Part shown: positions 6,894 through 8,692 of the stretch, piece by piece | Layout of the letters: each line of letters opens with the position of its first letter | Numbering within the stretch: the stretch's first letter is position 1 | Source of the DNA: Deltaproteobacteria bacterium | GTDB lineage: Bacteria; SAR324; JACQKK01 | DNA length: 8,692 nt | Direction of reading: 5' to 3' | Assembly: GCA_029858165.1 (NCBI GenBank) | Contig: JAOUFO010000061.1 | Span: forward strand, 1-8,692 | Notes under the pieces: generated by a model | The model's input: the letters and a program-made list of their open reading frames with translations, nothing else | The model's database searches: none | Told to the model about the DNA's origin: nothing | Program-made: the position numbers and the translations under genes

Positions 6894-6924
6894 CCGGCTC
6901 GGGCCTTGCGGCCCTTTTGGCCGG
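6894..6924 (+). terminator. Nested hairpin with T-run, junction of repeat units 2 and 3
   Basis: Inner stem GGGCC/GGCCC (6901-6905 with 6910-6914, loop TTGC) lies inside an outer stem CCGGC/GCCGG (6894-6898 with 6920-6924), with TTTT at 6915-6918. Read on the minus strand, the inner loop is GCAA, a GNRA tetraloop, which is the more stable form. It could therefore serve as a bidirectional transcript-end or a REP-like structure. Confidence 0.4.
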
Positions 6925-6971
6925 GCTTCCGCCGCCTTTCTTTTGGGGGTTCCTGTCCAGCGGCTAAAGCA

Positions 6972-7002
6972 CCGGCTCGGGCCTTGCGGCCCTTTTGGCC
7001 GG
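6972..7002 (+). terminator. Nested hairpin with T-run, junction of repeat units 3 and 4
   Basis: Same structure as at the previous junction: inner stem GGGCC 6979-6983 with GGCCC 6988-6992, TTTT at 6993-6996, and an outer CCGGC/GCCGG pair. Confidence 0.4.
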
Positions 7003-7126
7003 GCTTCCGCCGCCTTTCTTTTGGGGGTTCCGGGATTGTTGTTGGCTTTCACACCTTAAATTTCCCCTGAATTTTTCCGGATGAACAATCATCTTGGATT
7101 TTACAGGCTGTTCTGAGCAGTATGTC

Positions 7127-7156
7127 TTGTTTCAATTGGGGGATTCCGGGTATATT
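7127..7156 (+). promoter_or_regulatory. Candidate sigma-70-type promoter for the cupin gene
   Basis: TTGTTT (7127-7132) and TATATT (7151-7156) are separated by 18 bases in the least GC-rich part of the intergenic region. The -10 matches 5 of 6 consensus bases and the -35 matches 3 of 6. Initiation would fall near 7163-7165, giving a leader of about 57 bases before ATG 7221. Confidence 0.3.
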
Positions 7157-7220
7157 ATGGAGGTGAATCCACTTCCAAAAGCCTACTGGCCCAGCCAATC
7201 CGGACTCCGATACCCCCTCC

Positions 7221-8692
7221 ATGGCCAATTCTTCTGAATGGAACAATCTGGTTCAGCTTCTGGATGATATTCCGGCTGAAACCATCCGGGGGCCGGGCAA
7301 TTCCCTGTTGCTGGTCATGGAGGGTCTGGGGGCTTCCCCTTCCAACTTCCGCCTGCTCAGGGGGCTGACCCCCTGGCTGGATACCCAGGAGGCAGGCCAT
7401 GTGTTTTTGCTTACCCGCCGCCGCCGCCGGGAACCCTGGCGGAAGCAATCCGATTTGGTGGAATACCATGAACTGATTCACTGGGACCCCTCCCGCGGGA
7501 TATACCGGGGAACCTGCTGGAAGGGGGAGCCGATTCCCCAAGACGAGCTGGCTCAGGCCTTTAAGATAGAACCGTTGGGGCTGGTGGAGTATGCGGCCCG
7601 GCGGGTGAGGGCGGCAGTGGTATCCAACGCCGAGCCTATGCGGCTGGCCATCCATCATGTGGAAAAACCCTGGGGCCGCGAAGGCTGGTACACCGGCATA
7701 GAAAACCGGGGGGTCTCCCATGTGGAATCGGCCACCGGCAAAAGTGAGCTTCCCTATGTGCTGGGGATGTTCCCCGAACCCATCATCGGGGAAAGCACCG
7801 CCCAGCCCATTTTGATCAAAATTCTGGAACCGAACCCGGTAAAGGGTTTGGGGGACCTGTATCTGGAGGTTCACACCGAAAAATGGGAATCCTACATTGT
7901 CATGGGGGTGGATAAAAAAGCCTGGCCCGGGGGGGTGGGATACCTGCGGGCCGGGTTGGATAAAAACACCATCGGCCGGTTTCGCCGAACCCACGGCGAA
8001 AAATGGGAAAAACCGCTGGTGGTGGAACTAAAGGCCAAAATCGGGGCCTACGAAAAAATCCGCCGGGCCATAGACGCTTTAAACCCCGATTCCATGCCCC
8101 TGGACAGCGGCCCGCGGGAAGTCTTTGCGAAGGGGTCGGGGTCTCCCCCTTCTGTCGGCCTGGTTGCTCCCCCCTCCGGGAAAAGTGTTTCTTCTCCATC
8201 CGAAGGCCATGGGGCTGCTCCCCCCTCCGTGGGGGGGGGGCTCTCTTCCCCTGCCGGGGGTGGTGTTGGTGTTCCTCCCCCGGGTGATGGGAAAAGCAAA
8301 CCAAAAAGCGAGGTGCCCCGGGAATTGCTGGAACAGGAACTTCACCTGCGTCAGGAGGTGGAATCGTTTTTGGGGATGATTCCCTTAAAGGAAGGGGATG
8401 TGGCCACCTTGCCAGCGGGGGTGCTGCATTCCCTGTTGCACGGGGTGAAGGTGATAGAGTTTCAGACGCCCACCTATGAACGGTTGATTGCCATGTTCGG
8501 GCAGGAGGTGAAAACCCAGCCCCATTGGGATACCGACAAGGCCCTGGATATCATGCGCAAAGAGCCGTACACTCCGGGACCTCCCGAATTGTTGGAATCC
8601 GCGCCCGGGATAAAACGGGAAAGGGTGGTGGATTTTCCGGAGTTCATCGTGGACCGGCTCACTCTCAAGGCCGGGCAAAGCAAGGGGGGGCG
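7221..8692 (+). CDS. Class I phosphomannose-isomerase-like cupin protein, 3' end outside window
   Basis: Frame open from ATG 7221 to the window end, at least 490 residues, no stop. Residues 1-140 are unrecognised. Then comes a PMI-like part: HHVEKPWGREGWYTGIENRG, and LIKILEPNPVKGLGDLYLEVHTEKWE, where the cupin metal site would be E216, H218 and E223 (class I PMIs use Gln-x-His, so E216 is a variant). The second cupin motif GDVATLPAGVLH (392-403) fits G-x5-P-x-G-x2-H exactly, giving H403, followed by IEFQTPTYER (412-421), related to the 'EiQ...TYR' of PMIs. PMIs interconvert mannose 6-phosphate and fructose 6-phosphate for sugar-nucleotide supply. Odd: a 60-residue Pro/Ser/Gly-rich insert (304-363) with a G10 tract. 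No clear Shine-Dalgarno precedes ATG 7221; TGA at 7164-7166 bounds the frame upstream. Fold is fairly sure, substrate is not. Confidence 0.7.
   Translation, partial: MANSSEWNNLVQLLDDIPAETIRGPGNSLLLVMEGLGASPSNFRLLRGLTPWLDTQEAGHVFLLTRRRRREPWRKQSDLVEYHELIHWDPSRGIYRGTCWKGEPIPQDELAQAFKIEPLGLVEYAARRVRAAVVSNAEPMRLAIHHVEKPWGREGWYTGIENRGVSHVESATGKSELPYVLGMFPEPIIGESTAQPILIKILEPNPVKGLGDLYLEVHTEKWESYIVMGVDKKAWPGGVGYLRAGLDKNTIGRFRRTHGEKWEKPLVVELKAKIGAYEKIRRAIDALNPDSMPLDSGPREVFAKGSGSPPSVGLVAPPSGKSVSSPSEGHGAAPPSVGGGLSSPAGGGVGVPPPGDGKSKPKSEVPRELLEQELHLRQEVESFLGMIPLKEGDVATLPAGVLHSLLHGVKVIEFQTPTYERLIAMFGQEVKTQPHWDTDKALDIMRKEPYTPGPPELLESAPGIKRERVVDFPEFIVDRLTLKAGQSKGG
8130..8309 (+). repeat. Low-complexity Pro/Ser/Gly-encoding insert with 51-bp spaced repeats
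   Basis: The segment encodes residues 304-363 of the cupin protein. TGCTCCCCCCTCCG occurs at 8165-8178 and again at 8216-8229, exactly 51 bases (17 codons) apart, and PPSVG also occurs twice. A G10 run lies at 8231-8240, just after C6 at 8220-8225. Confidence 0.8.

Larger units (their letters stand above)
6751..7031. repeat. 78-bp tandem repeat, about 3.6 copies
   Basis: Units start at 6751, 6830, 6908 and 6986, each with GCGGCCCTTTTGGCC. Unit 1 is 79 bp (one extra T near 6793) and has three substitutions in its last part. Units 2 (6830-6907) and 3 (6908-6985) look identical. Unit 4 stops after 46 bp at 7031. A degenerate partial unit appears to precede unit 1: GGCTAAAGC at 6726-6734, spanning the birA stop codon, recurs at 6884-6892 and 6962-6970, at nearly the same distance (25 against 24 bases) from the next GCGGCCC. 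The minus strand of each unit reads TPKRKAAEARPKG in an open frame, but this is judged fortuitous. Confidence 0.92.
6732..7220. other. 489-bp intergenic region: tandem repeat plus possible promoter
   Basis: There is no credible gene here. 6751-7031 is a 78-bp tandem repeat; open frames across it on both strands exist only because the unit is 26 codons long. 7032-7220 is less GC-rich and lies before the next gene, with promoter-like hexamers at 7127-7156. GGAGG at 7159-7163 has no start codon at suitable distance. Confidence 0.75.

Noticed and set aside
6751..7031. CRISPR array
   Set aside because: The repeat is directly tandem with no unique spacers between conserved units.
6810..7052. Minus-strand Lys/Arg-rich repeat protein (TPKRKAAEARPKG units)
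   Set aside because: Same cause: it is open because of the repeat period. It starts at a GTG with no supporting context and is fully within the hairpin repeat. Worth noting only because automated annotation may call it.
6786..7070. Plus-strand repeat protein across the tandem repeat
   Set aside because: The 78-bp unit is a multiple of three and GC-rich, so frames stay open automatically. There is no ribosome site, and the product is a Gly/Pro/Arg/Phe-rich repeat with no domain.
7157..7237. 26-residue upstream ORF overlapping the cupin start
   Set aside because: It has no ribosome site, its ATG would lie upstream of the transcription start predicted from the -10-like box, and the peptide is featureless.
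7155..7994. 279-codon minus-strand ORF opposite the cupin gene
   Set aside because: Its composition (Gly, Pro, His, Gln-rich) is that of an antisense shadow of a GC-rich gene, while the plus strand shows conserved cupin motifs.

Overview
The window looks like part of a chromosome from a diderm (Gram-negative-type) bacterium with a GC-rich genome. The evidence is a run of type II secretion system (T2SS) inner-membrane and pseudopilin genes, which only make sense in a cell with an outer membrane, plus strong G/C bias at third codon positions and many G or C homopolymer runs. The lineage cannot be fixed from the sequence. Gene content would fit Pseudomonadota, Desulfobacterota or Nitrospinota-like groups.

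Layout, all genes on the + strand. 1-213 is the 3' end of a GspN/AsmA-like gene. 225-1250 is mltG, the endolytic murein transglycosylase. After a 120-bp gap comes a tight T2SS block: gspF (1371-2594), gspG (2601-3047), gspH (3019-3579), gspI (about 3548-3976), gspJ (4029-4823) and gspK (4823-5974). Most junctions overlap or lie within 6 bp; only gspI-gspJ leaves a 52-bp gap. birA (5964-6731), a biotin ligase without a DNA-binding domain, overlaps the end of gspK. 6732-7220 is non-coding: a 3.6-copy, 78-bp GC-rich tandem repeat that builds a nested hairpin at each junction, then a less GC-rich stretch with a possible promoter. From 7221 to the window end runs an incomplete gene for a class I phosphomannose-isomerase-like cupin protein. 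It carries an odd 60-residue Pro/Ser/Gly-rich insert containing a G10 tract.

How the genes work together: GspF is the inner-membrane platform on which GspG (major) and GspH/I/J/K (minor) pseudopilins are assembled into the periplasmic pseudopilus. GspN, if that call is right, is an accessory envelope component. MltG cuts nascent peptidoglycan glycan strands and could serve wall remodelling around the secretion machine, but that link is inference from position. GspC, D, E, L and M are not in this window, and gspE is not directly in front of gspF, so the T2SS genes are rearranged or split. birA probably rides on the same transcript as a housekeeping gene.

Points most worth a second look are the tandem repeat with its repeated hairpins and its apparent origin at the birA stop codon; mltG embedded in a T2SS cluster; the 44-residue GspJ leader with G/C hairpins; and the G10/C6 hairpin inside the cupin gene. 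I did not find a clearly new multi-gene system here.
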